From Pseudonocardia sp. CNS-139 (lineage in GTDB: Bacteria; Actinomycetota; Actinomycetes; Mycobacteriales; Pseudonocardiaceae), in assembly GCA_001942415.1 (NCBI GenBank), contig MKJX01000212.1, positions 1-38,728 of the forward strand: a stretch of DNA of 38,728 bases, given 5' to 3'. The translations under genes were made by a program, and so were the position numbers. Numbering within the stretch: position 1 is the first letter of the stretch; every line of letters starts with the position of its first letter. The notes below the pieces were generated by a model, which saw nothing but the letters and a program-made list of their open reading frames with translations, was not told where the DNA came from and did no database searches. Below are positions 9,364-17,142 of this stretch, in pieces.

Positions 9364-10264
9364 CTAACGGGCGAGGCTCGCGCGGGCGGCGGCCGCGGTG
9401 TTGCGCATCAGCCAGACGTCCGTGACCGGGCCGATCCCGCCCGGCACCGGCGTCACCGCCCGGGCGTGCCGGCCGACGGCGGCCGTGTCGACGTCGCCGA
9501 CCAGGTGCACCCGCCCGCTCTCCGGGTCGGTGACCGGGTTGATCCCGACGTCCAGCACCACCGCGCCGGGACGCACGTGGTCGGCGCCGATCAGCCCCGC
9601 TACGCCCGCCGCGACGACGAGCACGTCCGCCAGCCGGGTCACCTCCGCGAGCCGGCCGGTGCGGTCGGCCCACTCGTCGCAGGTCACGAGCACCGCCTGG
9701 CGCTGCACGGCGAGCGCGGCCGCGGGCTTGCCCACGTTGTTGGACCGGCCGACGGCCACCACGGTGGAGCGCCGGTAGAAGTCCGCCCGGTCGTCGATCG
9801 TCGCGTCGAGCCAGCCGTCCAGCACGTGGAAGACGGCGGCGGGCGTCGACGGGACGAACCGCGGCGTGCCCAGCGCGAGCAGCCCGGCGTTCTCCGGGTG
9901 CACCGACTCGACGTCCTTCGCCGGGTCGAGCGCCCGGAACACCGTGCCCTCGTCGACCTGCGGCGGCAGCGGGCGCAGCACCAGCACGCCGTGCACGGCC
10001 GGGTCGCGTTCAGCTGCTCGACCACCCGCACGACCTGCTCCTGCGCGGTGCCCGGCGCGAGGTAGTAGTGCCGGTAGTCGACGCCGAGCTCGCCCGCCAC
10101 CCGGCGCAGCCGCCGCTCGTAGGCGCGGGCCGCGTAGTCGTCGCCGACGAGCACGGTCGCGAGCCCGGCGGTCACGCCGTTCGTCGCGAGCAGGTCCAGC
10201 TCGGCGCGACGTCGTTCTTCAGCTCCTTGGCCACGGCCCGGCCGTCGATCAGCTCGGCACTCAT
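9364..10264 (-). CDS. folD: FolD-like methylenetetrahydrofolate dehydrogenase, catalytic Lys not seen (frameshifted)
   Basis: FolD family by VAVGRSNNVGKPAAALA (dinucleotide-binding domain) and AVTPVPGGIGPVTDVWL near the C-terminus; about 300 residues after restoring single bases near 10205 and 10005. The start ATG at 10264 shares one base with the stop of the upstream gene. In typical FolD the substrate pocket has Y-x-x-x-K and VQLPLP, where the Lys is needed for cyclohydrolase activity. Here the aligned segments read AYERRL and VLVLRPLPP, and KDVDGFHP is KDVESVHP. So dehydrogenase activity may remain while cyclohydrolase activity is doubtful; the adjacent FchA-like gene could supply it. Its place in a B12 locus fits one-carbon metabolism. 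The residues are in unbroken frame, so the substitutions are probably real. Confidence 0.85.
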
Positions 10265-10817
10265 CAGGACGTCACCTCCGCTGCACGCACCGCGGCCGCC
10301 GCGGCGACCGTGCGGGCCCCGGTCAGCTCGTCCTCGTCCGGGCCGTTGGCCGCGACCAGCTCGGCGGCCGTGGCCGCGGCGGCCGCCGCGAGCTGCACGG
10401 CCGCGACCGCGTCGCCGCGCAGGTGCGGGTTGCCGTTGCGGACCAGGCCCGCGCCCAGGTCGGCGACGCGCCCGCGAGCCGGGCGATCTCGGCCGGCACC
10501 CCGATCGCGTCCGCCCGGGCGGCCGCGACCGCCGCGGGCCGGGCCGGGTCCTCCCGCGGGAGCCGGACGGCCGCGAGGAACGCGCTGTAGGCCGCGGCGT
10601 CCGCGTCGGCCAGCGGCGCCGCGCGTTCCCGCAGGTCGTCGGCGGTGGGTGCGGCGACGCCGTCCCCGTACCGGGCGACCATCCCGGCGAGCGCCGCCGC
10701 GAGCGCCGTGGTCAGCGCGGCCGCTCCCCCACCGCCGGGTGCGGTGGTGCGGTCGGCGACCGCGGCCAGCAGGTCGCGGACGGTCATGTCCAGCAGGGAC
10801 GGATCGTCGTCCGGCAC
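10264..10817 (-). CDS. FchA/FTCD-C family methenyltetrahydrofolate cyclohydrolase or cyclodeaminase (frameshifted)
   Basis: About 184 residues. The N-terminal signature TAPGGGGAAALTTALAAALAGMVA is typical of the all-helical formimidoyltetrahydrofolate cyclodeaminase domain (FTCD_C), the family that includes the methenyl-THF cyclohydrolase FchA. One base is lost near 10470; after it the third frame continues through NGNPHLRGDAVAAVQLAAAA to a stop that overlaps the folD ATG (TGATG). The GTG start at 10817 has AAGGAG 6 nt upstream. It stands alone, without the formiminotransferase half, and its coupling to a FolD lacking the usual Lys favours the cyclohydrolase role over histidine degradation. 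Specificity is inference. Confidence 0.75.
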
Positions 10818-10844
10818 GGGGCGCTCCTTCGCGTCTCGGCGTTC

Positions 10845-12064
10845 TCAGGTGGTGACGGGGCCGTCGACCAGCCCGGCCACCGGGCCGACGACCACCACGG
10901 CGGGCGGGCTGACGGCCTCCCGGCGCACGACGTCGGCGACGGTGGCGAGCGTGGCGCGCACGGCGCGCTGGATGCGCATGGTGCCGTCCTGCACCACGGC
11001 CACGGGCGTGTCGGCCGGCCGCCCGCCCGCGAGCAGCGCGTCGGCGAACGCCCCGATCCGCTCCACGGCCATCAGCAGCACGACGGTGCCGCGCAGCCGG
11101 GCGAGCGCCGGCCAGTCGACGAGGCTGCGCGGGTCACCCGGCGGGACGTGCCCCGACACGACGACGATCTCGTGCGCCACCCCGCGGTGGCTGACCGGCA
11201 CGTCCGCGACCGCGGGCGCGGCGAACGCGCTGGTCACGCCCGGCACGACGGTGACCGGCACCCCCGCCTCCGCGCAGGCCAGCACCTCCTCGAACCCGCG
11301 CCCGAACACGTACGGGTCGCCGCCCTTGAGCCGCACCACGAACCTCCCGGCCCGCGCGTGCTCCACCAGCAGCTCGTTGATCCGGGCCTGGTTCATCGCG
11401 CGCCCGTACGGGATCTTCGACGCGTCCACGACCTCGACGTGCGGCCCGAGCGTGTCCAGCAGGTCGCGCGGGCCGAGCCGGTCGGTCACGACGACGTCCG
11501 CGCGGGCGAGCAGCCGCCGCCCGCGCACCGTGATCAGCTCCGGGTCGCCCGGCCCGCCACCGACCAGCGCCACCCCGGGCTGCACCGGGTCGGCCGTGTC
11601 GGCGACGAGCCCCGTCTGCAGCGCCTCGACCAGCGCCGTCCGCACCGCCGCCGACCGGCGCGGGCGCCGCCCGGCCAGCACCCCGACGGTCAGCCCGTCG
11701 TGCCGCCCGACGGCCGGGGTGACCGCACTGCCCTCCGGGGCGTCGTCCGCGCGGACGCAGAACACCCGCCCGGCCTGCGCCTCGGCGCCGACCGCGGCGT
11801 TCACCGCGCGGTCGTCGGTGCACGCGATCACGTACCAGGCACCGGCGAGGTCGCCCTCGGCGTACGGGCGGGGCGTCCAGCGCAGCTCGCCGGCCGTCGC
11901 CATCGCCTCGACGGCGGGCGTGACCGACGGCGCGACGACCTCGACGTCGGCGCCGGCCGCGAGCAGCCCGCCGAGGCGCCGCTGCGCGACCGAGCCACCG
12001 CCCACGACACGACCCGGCGGCCGGCGAGGTCGAGTCCGACCAGGTAGGGGTCCACGGGCCTCAT
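10845..12064 (-). CDS. cysG: Uroporphyrinogen-III C-methyltransferase with CysG-type N-domain (frameshifted)
   Basis: Converts uroporphyrinogen III to precorrin-2, the branch point to B12 and siroheme. The C-terminal SUMT domain (from about residue 165) has LVGGGPGDPELITVRGRRLL, RLKGGDPYVFGRGFEE and VVPGVTSAFAAPA. The N-terminal about 150 residues form a Rossmann domain like precorrin-2 dehydrogenase/ferrochelatase of CysG, with VVGGG. No separate CysG dimerisation domain is evident. The ATG at 12064 overlaps the cbiX stop (ATGA) and opens MRPVDPYLVGLDLAGRRVV; one G is missing just after (GTCGTG-TCGTGGGC), and restoring it gives 406 residues. It could serve siroheme as well as B12, given cbiX next door. 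Confidence 0.9.
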
Positions 12065-12966
12065 TGTGCGGCCACCGCGTGACCGTGCCCATGCCCGTGT
12101 CCGTGGCTGTGGCCGTCCGGGTCGTCGGGGTGGTGGTGCGGGATCTGCGGGGCGCCCAGCTTGTCGCCGAACCCGGGCAGCAGCACCCGGTAGGCGCACG
12201 TGTCGCAGTTCATGCGGATGTCGCCGGTCAGCGCCTCGTGGTAGCGCTCGGCGACCAGGTCGGCCAGCTCCGCGCAGTCGCCGATGTGCTTGGCCAGCCG
12301 CACGTCGACGTCCGGATGCGCCGCCGCGAACGCCCTGGTCTGGTCGCCGACCCGCCGCGGCAGCACCCCGTCGAACACGAAGTAGGGCGCCACGACCACA
12401 CGCCGCGCGCCCAGCGCCCGGCAGCGGGCCAGGCCCGCCGCGACGTCCGGGCCGGCCAGCGACACGAACGCCGGCTCGACGAAGTCGTACGGGCGGCCCT
12501 CCTGCAGCAGGCGCGCGACCTTGCAGACCTCCGCGTTGGCGTCGGGGTCGGTGGACCCGCGCCCGACCAGCAGCACGGCCGTGCCCGCGGCCGGGTCGGG
12601 ACCCAGCGCCGCGCGCACCCGGGCGTCCACGACCTGCTGCAGCACCGGGTGCGGGCCGAGCGGGCGGCCGAAGAGGTAGCCGGTGGCCGGGTCGCGCACG
12701 ACCTCGCGCTGCAGCGCGGCGGGGATGTCGCCCTTCGCGTGCCCGGCCGAGACCAGCACCAACGGCACCGCGGCGAGCGTCCGGTGCCCGCGGGCCGCCA
12801 GCGCCCGCCACGCCTCGTGCACGGTGGGCAGCGACAGCTCGATGAACCCGCCCTCGACGTCGCACCCGCCGAGGTGCGCCCGCATCCGCGCGGTGAACGC
12901 GGCGAACTCCGCCACCCCCGTCTCGTCGACGGTGCCGTGCCCGACGAGCAGCAGCGGGGGCGTCAC
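12061..12966 (-). CDS. cbiX: Sirohydrochlorin chelatase CbiX-type with CxxC and His-rich tail
   Basis: Intact, about 301 residues. Two CbiX half-domains are visible: LLLVGHGTVDETGVAEF with the first metal-site His, then VPLVLVSAGHAKGDIPAAL; and LLVGRGSTDPDANAEV with VVVAPYFVFDGVLPRR. The C-terminal part has MNCDTCAYRVLLPGFGDKL and then HHHP...GHSHGHGHGHGH, a likely metal-binding tail. It inserts cobalt or iron into sirohydrochlorin. The GTG at 12966 overlaps the cobH stop (GTGA), and the stop overlaps the cysG start. Because CobN for late cobalt insertion is also present, a siroheme ferrochelatase role with CysG is as likely as cobalt insertion. The family is certain, the metal is not. Confidence 0.88.
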   Translation of the reverse strand: MTPPLLLVGHGTVDETGVAEFAAFTARMRAHLGGCDVEGGFIELSLPTVHEAWRALAARGHRTLAAVPLVLVSAGHAKGDIPAALQREVVRDPATGYLFGRPLGPHPVLQQVVDARVRAALGPDPAAGTAVLLVGRGSTDPDANAEVCKVARLLQEGRPYDFVEPAFVSLAGPDVAAGLARCRALGARRVVVAPYFVFDGVLPRRVGDQTRAFAAAHPDVDVRLAKHIGDCAELADLVAERYHEALTGDIRMNCDTCAYRVLLPGFGDKLGAPQIPHHHPDDPDGHSHGHGHGHGHAVAAQ

Positions 12967-13548
12967 GCCGGGTCCTGCGCGTAGAGCAGCGCGTTGACCG
13001 CCGCGGCCGCGACGGCCGCGCCGCCGCGCTCGGACCGGTTCGAGACGGCCGGAACCCGCCGCCCGCAGCGCGGCCTTCGCCGCCACCGCGCCCACGAACC
13101 CGACCGGCAGCCCGACGACCAGCGGCGACGCCACCTCCCCCGCGGCGACGGCGCGGACCAGCTCGGCGAGCGCCGTCGGGGCGTTGCGACCGCCCACACC
13201 GCGCCGTCCGGGTACCGGCCGCGGCGGCGCGGACGCCCGCGGCCGAGCGGGTCAGCCCCCCGGTCGCGGGCCCGGCGAGGTCGAGCGCGACCACCGCCTC
13301 CCGCGCCGTGCGCCCGCCGCGACCATGCGCACGTCCGTCACCAGCGGCGCGCCGGCGAGCAGCGCGGCCCGGCCGGCGGCGAGCGCGTCCTCCGCGCAGA
13401 CGAGGTCACCGGCCCACGTCGGGTCGGCGGTGGTGTGCACGACCCGCTCGACGACCGCGCGGGTCAGCGGGGGCAGGTCGGCGGTGTCGAGGCGCGAGCG
13501 CAGGATCGCGTACGACTCCGCCTCGATCGGGTGCACGGCAGTGCGCAC
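12963..13548 (-). CDS. cobH: Precorrin-8X methylmutase (multiply frameshifted)
   Basis: Moves the C11 methyl to C12, giving hydrogenobyrinic acid. The start GTG at 13548 has GAGAGGAGAG upstream and opens VRTAVHPIEAESYAILRSRL; VERVVHTTADPTWAGDL contains the catalytic-type His, and LVTDVRMVAAG follows. The C-terminal half is broken into several frames: LDLAGPATGGLTRSAAGVRA, then YPDGAVWAV, then NAPTALAELVRAVAAGEV with VVGLPVGFVGAVAAKAAL, then VPAVSNRSERGGAAVAAAAV. Four or five single-base losses explain all of them, and the joined protein matches CobH throughout at about 196 residues. It is first in its segment behind a cobalamin riboswitch and overlaps cbiX by GTGA. Confidence 0.87.
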
Positions 13549-13563
13549 GCGGTGCTCTCCTCT

Positions 13564-13696
13564 CCGGGTGTCCACGCCCGGACGGGGTCGGTGGTCGCGC
13601 GGCGCGGGATCTGACTCCCGGACGGGTCCGGATCACAGCGGCGGGACCGTCCCGGGATCGCACCGGGTTCCCACGCGGCCGGGTGAGCCTATCCCG
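13564..13696 (-). promoter_or_regulatory. Cobalamin riboswitch upstream of cobH
   Basis: The minus strand reads AACCCGGTGCGATCCCGGG, then CCGCCGCTGTGATCC (variant B12 box), then GGAGTCAGATCCC, matching the cobalamin aptamer core. P1-type pairing CGGGAT/ATCCCG joins 13691-13696 with 13605-13610; its 5' strand overlaps the stop codon of the doc gene (13689-13691). A hairpin CCGGG-N8-CCCGG at 13564-13581 abuts the cobH ribosome binding site, as in the cobN riboswitch. Confidence 0.87.
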
Positions 13697-14072
13697 GCCC
13701 GGGAGCCCATCCGGCCAGCGTGCCTGCGACGTCGCCGACATCGGACAGCGAACCGTCCGCGACGGCGACGACCAGGTCGACGACCTCGTCCTGGGTCGCG
13801 ACGACGTGGTGCCCGTTGATGCCCAGGAACACGTAGGTGGCCAGCCAACCGAGCCGCTTGTTCCCGTCCACCAGCGCGTGGTTGCGGACGAGCGAGTGCA
13901 GCAACGCCGCGGCCTTCAGGGAGAGCGCCGGATACGCGTCCTCACCGAACACCGTGGCCCGCGGCCGCGCGGCGGCAGCCGCGAGCAGGCCGTGATCGCG
14001 CACGACGACCGGGCCACCGGCCGCGAGAGGGGCGATCTCCAGGAGGTCCTCGACGTCGAGGAACTCCGTCAC
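13689..14072 (-). CDS. Doc-family toxin (Fic fold)
   Basis: 127 residues, intact. The Fic/Doc core HALVDGNKRLGWLATYVFL matches the HxFxDGNKR motif. Upstream VRDHGLLAAAAARP and downstream LGINGHHVVATQDEVVDLV are typical of Doc, which phosphorylates elongation factor Tu and stops translation. The GTG at 14072 overlaps the antitoxin stop (GTGA), a normal toxin-antitoxin coupling. It sits between cbiG/cobJ and the cobH riboswitch in the same orientation, so read-through from the B12 genes is possible. In the core motif the second position is Ala rather than Phe (HALVDGNKR), which is common in this family. Confidence 0.9.
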   Translation of the reverse strand: MTEFLDVEDLLEIAPLAAGGPVVVRDHGLLAAAAARPRATVFGEDAYPALSLKAAALLHSLVRNHALVDGNKRLGWLATYVFLGINGHHVVATQDEVVDLVVAVADGSLSDVGDVAGTLAGWAPGPG

Positions 14073-14269
14073 GACTCGCCGAGTCGGCGCAGCGCCTCGG
14101 CGTAGCGGACCGCGCCCTCGTGGGCGACGGCGCTGACGCGGGCGCCGTGGGCGACCCGCTCGAAGTACTGGCGGAGCGCGGTCCGGGCCACCGCCTGCAT
14201 GGACCGGCCCTCCAGCGCCGCCAGCTCCCGGAGGGTCTCGGTGTCCTCGTCGGACAGCCGGAGTGTCAT
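14069..14269 (-). CDS. Ribbon-helix-helix antitoxin
   Basis: 66 residues from the ATG at 14269: MTLRLSDEDTETLRELA is a ribbon-helix-helix N-terminus, followed by a helix (SMQAVARTALRQYFERVA) and a C-terminal tail presumed to bind the toxin. Antitoxin of the Doc-type toxin directly downstream, with a 4-nt overlap. A palindrome GGTATC-N5-GATACC lies 15 bp upstream of the start and is a likely autoregulatory operator. An upstream in-frame start (to 14302) exists but would run through the operator and is unlikely. Confidence 0.85.
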   Translation of the reverse strand: MTLRLSDEDTETLRELAALEGRSMQAVARTALRQYFERVAHGARVSAVAHEGAVRYAEALRRLGES

Positions 14270-14283
14270 CGCCACCACAGCAT

Positions 14284-14300
14284 GGTATCGCCGTGATACC
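14284..14300 (-). promoter_or_regulatory. Likely operator of the RHH/Doc module
   Basis: A perfect inverted repeat GGTATC-GCCGT-GATACC stands between cbiG/cobJ and the antitoxin. On the minus strand TACCAT within it could be a -10 box, placing the transcript start just before the antitoxin ATG. RHH antitoxins usually repress their own operon, so binding here would block the promoter. Confidence 0.6.
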
Positions 14301-14302
14301 AC

Positions 14303-15961
14303 TCAGCTCCAGCGGTATCCCCGCGGCGTCACCATCCGGCCCGCCACCATCCTCGTCGTCGACGAGCCGACCACCACCGTCGTCAGCATGTCGACCTCCT
14401 CCGGGTCGAAGGTGGCGAGCGGCGCCGTCCACACCCGCTGGCCCGGCCGCCCGGCCTGCCGCACCGCCCCGACCGGCGTGTCCGGGGGGCGGTGCGCGCG
14501 GAACGCGTCGAGCGCGGCGCCGAGCTGCCAGTGCCGGTCGCGGCTGCGCGGGTTGTAGAAGCAGGTCACGAGGTCGGCCCCGGCGGCGGCCGCGACCCGC
14601 CGTTCGATCACGGGCCACGGCGTGTGCAGGTCGGAGAGCGAGATCAGCACGTGGTCGTGCCCGAGCGGGGCGCCCAGCAGCGCGGCGGCGGCGAGCGCGG
14701 CCGTCACCCCGGGCACGCCGACGACCTCGACGTCCGCGCCGGCGGCCGCCAACGCGGGGCTCGCCATCGCGTAGACGCCCGCGTCGCCCGACCCGACCAG
14801 CGCGACCGCGTGCCCCTTCGCGGCCAGCGCGACGGCGTCGGCGGCGCGCCGCTCCTCGTCGCCCAGGCCGCTCGCGTGCACCTCGGTGCCCGGTGCGAGC
14901 AGGTGCCGGACCTGCTCGACGTACTGGTCCAGGCCCACCACCACCGACGCGCGGCGCAGCTCGGCCGCGGCCCGCGGCACGCGCAGGTCGTCGGCGCCGG
15001 GCCCGAGCCCGACGATCGCGAGCCTCCCGCGGGGCCGGATGCGCGCGGCCGCGACCGTCACGTTGGCGTGTTTGGTCTTCTCCGCCACCAGCTCGACGGG
15101 CGCGCCCGCAGCCAGCTCGGCCGCGGCGTGCAGGGCGGCGGCCTCGGCGACGCTCGGGGTGCCGACCTCGGCGCGCACCACCTCGCTCGGGTTCGGCACG
15201 GCGACCGCCGCCAGCACGTCGGCGGGGTAGGTGCGCAGGTCGGCGGGGGCGATCGCGGCGAGGATGCCGGCCTCGTCGGCCTTGCGGTCGACGCTGGCGT
15301 ACGCGCGGACGGCCCGCAGGTCCAGCCCGTGGTCGGTGCCGAGCCGGGCGAGCGCCGCCGTCACGTCCGACGCCGGGACGCCGCGCGCGCTGCCGACCCC
15401 GACCACCAGCGTCGGCGGCACGACCCGGGTGCCCGGCCCGAGCCGGTCGGTCACCGTGACCGTGTGCCGGGGCGCCCCGGCGAGCGGCGGGAGCGGGGGC
15501 AGCGGGAAGCCGAGCGGGTTCTCCACCAGCGCGGCGCCGTCGAGCAGCGCGGTGCCGGCCGCGGCCGCGTCGCCGTCGACGACGGCGCCGAGCAGCGCGG
15601 CGAGCGCGTCGAGGCCGGTGGTGCCCGCGGCGTCCGACGCCGTGGTGACCACGGGCTGCGCACCCAGCACCGCCGCCACCCGCGCGGCCAGCGCGTTCGC
15701 CCCGCCCTCGTGCCCGCCGACGAGCGCCACGGCGAACCGGCGGGCCTCGTCGACGCAGACGATCCCGGGGTCGGTGCGCTTGTCCGCGAGCAGCGGCGCG
15801 ACCAGCCGCACGGTCGCGCCCGTCGCGAGGAAGAACACCGCCCCGTGCAGCCGCGGCCACAGCTGCGGCAGCTCGGCCAGGTCGTGCAGCCGAGCGAGCG
15901 CGGGCCCGGCCTGCGCGGCGGCGCGCCGGCCGGCGGCGGTCACGGCGAACAGGGCGATCAT
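14303..15961 (-). CDS. CbiG-CobJ fusion: cobalt-precorrin-5A hydrolase / precorrin-3B C17-methyltransferase
   Basis: 552 residues, intact. The N-terminal about 310 residues are CbiG: FLATGATVRLVAPLLADK, CVDEARRFAVALVGGHEGG and the C-terminal CbiG part VVGVGSARGVPASDV, SVDRKADEAGI, VAEKTKHANVTVAAARI. The C-terminal about 240 residues are CobJ/CbiH: LAIVGLGPGADDLRVPRAA, VVVGLDQYVEQV, LVGSGDAGVYAMASPAL, DLVTCFYNPRSRDRHWQL. CobJ methylates C17 with ring contraction; CbiG opens the ring-A lactone in the early-cobalt route. The ATG at 15961 overlaps the cobL stop (ATGA). The gene is third in the cobM operon. Finding CbiG here fits the absence of cobG in this window, but the exact chemistry in this organism is inference. 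Confidence 0.92.
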   Translation of the reverse strand: MIALFAVTAAGRRAAAQAGPALARLHDLAELPQLWPRLHGAVFFLATGATVRLVAPLLADKRTDPGIVCVDEARRFAVALVGGHEGGANALAARVAAVLGAQPVVTTASDAAGTTGLDALAALLGAVVDGDAAAAGTALLDGAALVENPLGFPLPPLPPLAGAPRHTVTVTDRLGPGTRVVPPTLVVGVGSARGVPASDVTAALARLGTDHGLDLRAVRAYASVDRKADEAGILAAIAPADLRTYPADVLAAVAVPNPSEVVRAEVGTPSVAEAAALHAAAELAAGAPVELVAEKTKHANVTVAAARIRPRGRLAIVGLGPGADDLRVPRAAAELRRASVVVGLDQYVEQVRHLLAPGTEVHASGLGDEERRAADAVALAAKGHAVALVGSGDAGVYAMASPALAAAGADVEVVGVPGVTAALAAAALLGAPLGHDHVLISLSDLHTPWPVIERRVAAAAGADLVTCFYNPRSRDRHWQLGAALDAFRAHRPPDTPVGAVRQAGRPGQRVWTAPLATFDPEEVDMLTTVVVGSSTTRMVAGRMVTPRGYRWS

Positions 15962-17142
15962 CGGGTCCCCCACAGGATCGTCACGGGGTTGGTCGCGGCG
16001 AGCCGGACGGACCCGTCGGGCAGCTCGGCCAGCCGGGACGCCGAGAGCTGCACGCCCTCGACCCGGTAGCCGGCGTCGCCGAGCACCGTGCGGGTCGGGC
16101 CGACGCGGTCGAGCGCGGCGAGCGCGACGACCACCCGGGCCGGCCCGGCGGCGGCCGCCGCCGCGACGATGCCCGGCCCGCCGCCGCCCACGAACACCGC
16201 GTCCGGCGCGGGCAGCCCGGCCAGCGCCGCGGGCGCCTCGCCCACCACCACCCGCACCTCGACGCCGTGCCGGTCCGCGTTCGCGACGATGCGGCCGGCG
16301 TCGTCGGACCGGCGCTCGACGGCCAGCGCGGCGGCGCCGAGCCGCGCGCACTCCACGGCCACCGACCCCGAGCCGGCGCCGACGTCCCAGACCAGCTCCC
16401 CCGGCCGCGGCCCGAGCCTGGCCAGCGCCACGGCCCTGACCTCGGCCTTCGTCACCATCCCGGCCCGGTGCTCGAACGCGCCGTCCGGGAGCGCCCACCC
16501 GTCCGGCGGCGGCGTCGGCTCGCCGCCCGCGATCCAGCCGCGGGCCGCCACGGCGGCCGGGTCGCGCAGGCTGAGCACGACGCTCGGCGGACCCCACTCC
16601 CGCGCGGGCGCCTCGGCCGCGGGCAGCGTCGTGAGCCGCTCCTCCGGGCCGCCGACGTCCTGCGCGACGACGAACGTGCGCGGCCAGCCGTCGAGCGCGG
16701 CGCCGATCTCCGCCGGCCCGGCTCCGGGCGCGGTCAGCACGGCGACGGCCGGCCGGGCCCGGCAGACGTTCACCGCCGGGCCGAGCGCCCGGCCGTGCGC
16801 GCTCACGACGGCGACGTCGTCCCACGGCCGGCCCAGCCGCGCGAAGACCTGCTGCACGCTCGACAGCGCGGGCAGCACCACGGGCTCGTGGCCGTGCGCG
16901 CGCAGCAGCCGGACGATCCCGAAGAACCCGGGATCGCCGCTGGCCAACACCACGGCGCGGCGGCCGGCGAGCTTCGCGAGCGCCGGCTCGACCGGGCCCA
17001 GCTCGACCCGCTCGGCCGCGTCCGGGAGCGGCACGGCGGCCAGGTGCCGCGCCGCGCCGGCGACCACCTCGGCGGCCGCGACGGCGGCCGCGGCGCCCGG
17101 CGGCAGCGCGCCGCCGTCGACTCCGACGACCGTGAGCGTCAC
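15958..17142 (-). CDS. cobL: Precorrin-6Y C5,15-methyltransferase (decarboxylating), CbiE-CbiT fusion
   Basis: 394 residues, intact. The N-terminal CbiE-like methylase has VVGVDGGALPPGAAAAV, ASGDPGFFGIVRLL and AVVSAHGRALGPAVN. The C-terminal CbiT domain (from about residue 215) has GMVTKAEVRAVALARLG and the SAM-binding WDVGAGSGSVAVECAR. It methylates C5 and C15 and decarboxylates the C12 acetate to give precorrin-8X, the CobH substrate. The GTG at 17142 overlaps the cobM stop (GTGA), and the stop overlaps the cbiG/cobJ start, so the three form one coupled unit. Confidence 0.93.
   Translation of the reverse strand: MTLTVVGVDGGALPPGAAAAVAAAEVVAGAARHLAAVPLPDAAERVELGPVEPALAKLAGRRAVVLASGDPGFFGIVRLLRAHGHEPVVLPALSSVQQVFARLGRPWDDVAVVSAHGRALGPAVNVCRARPAVAVLTAPGAGPAEIGAALDGWPRTFVVAQDVGGPEERLTTLPAAEAPAREWGPPSVVLSLRDPAAVAARGWIAGGEPTPPPDGWALPDGAFEHRAGMVTKAEVRAVALARLGPRPGELVWDVGAGSGSVAVECARLGAAALAVERRSDDAGRIVANADRHGVEVRVVVGEAPAALAGLPAPDAVFVGGGGPGIVAAAAAAGPARVVVALAALDRVGPTRTVLGDAGYRVEGVQLSASRLAELPDGSVRLAATNPVTILWGTR

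Noticed and set aside
10645..12984. Long plus-strand frame of 779 codons opposite cysG and cbiX
   Set aside because: Low-complexity Ser/Thr/Ala/Arg composition, typical of an antisense shadow; no motif and no ribosome binding site.
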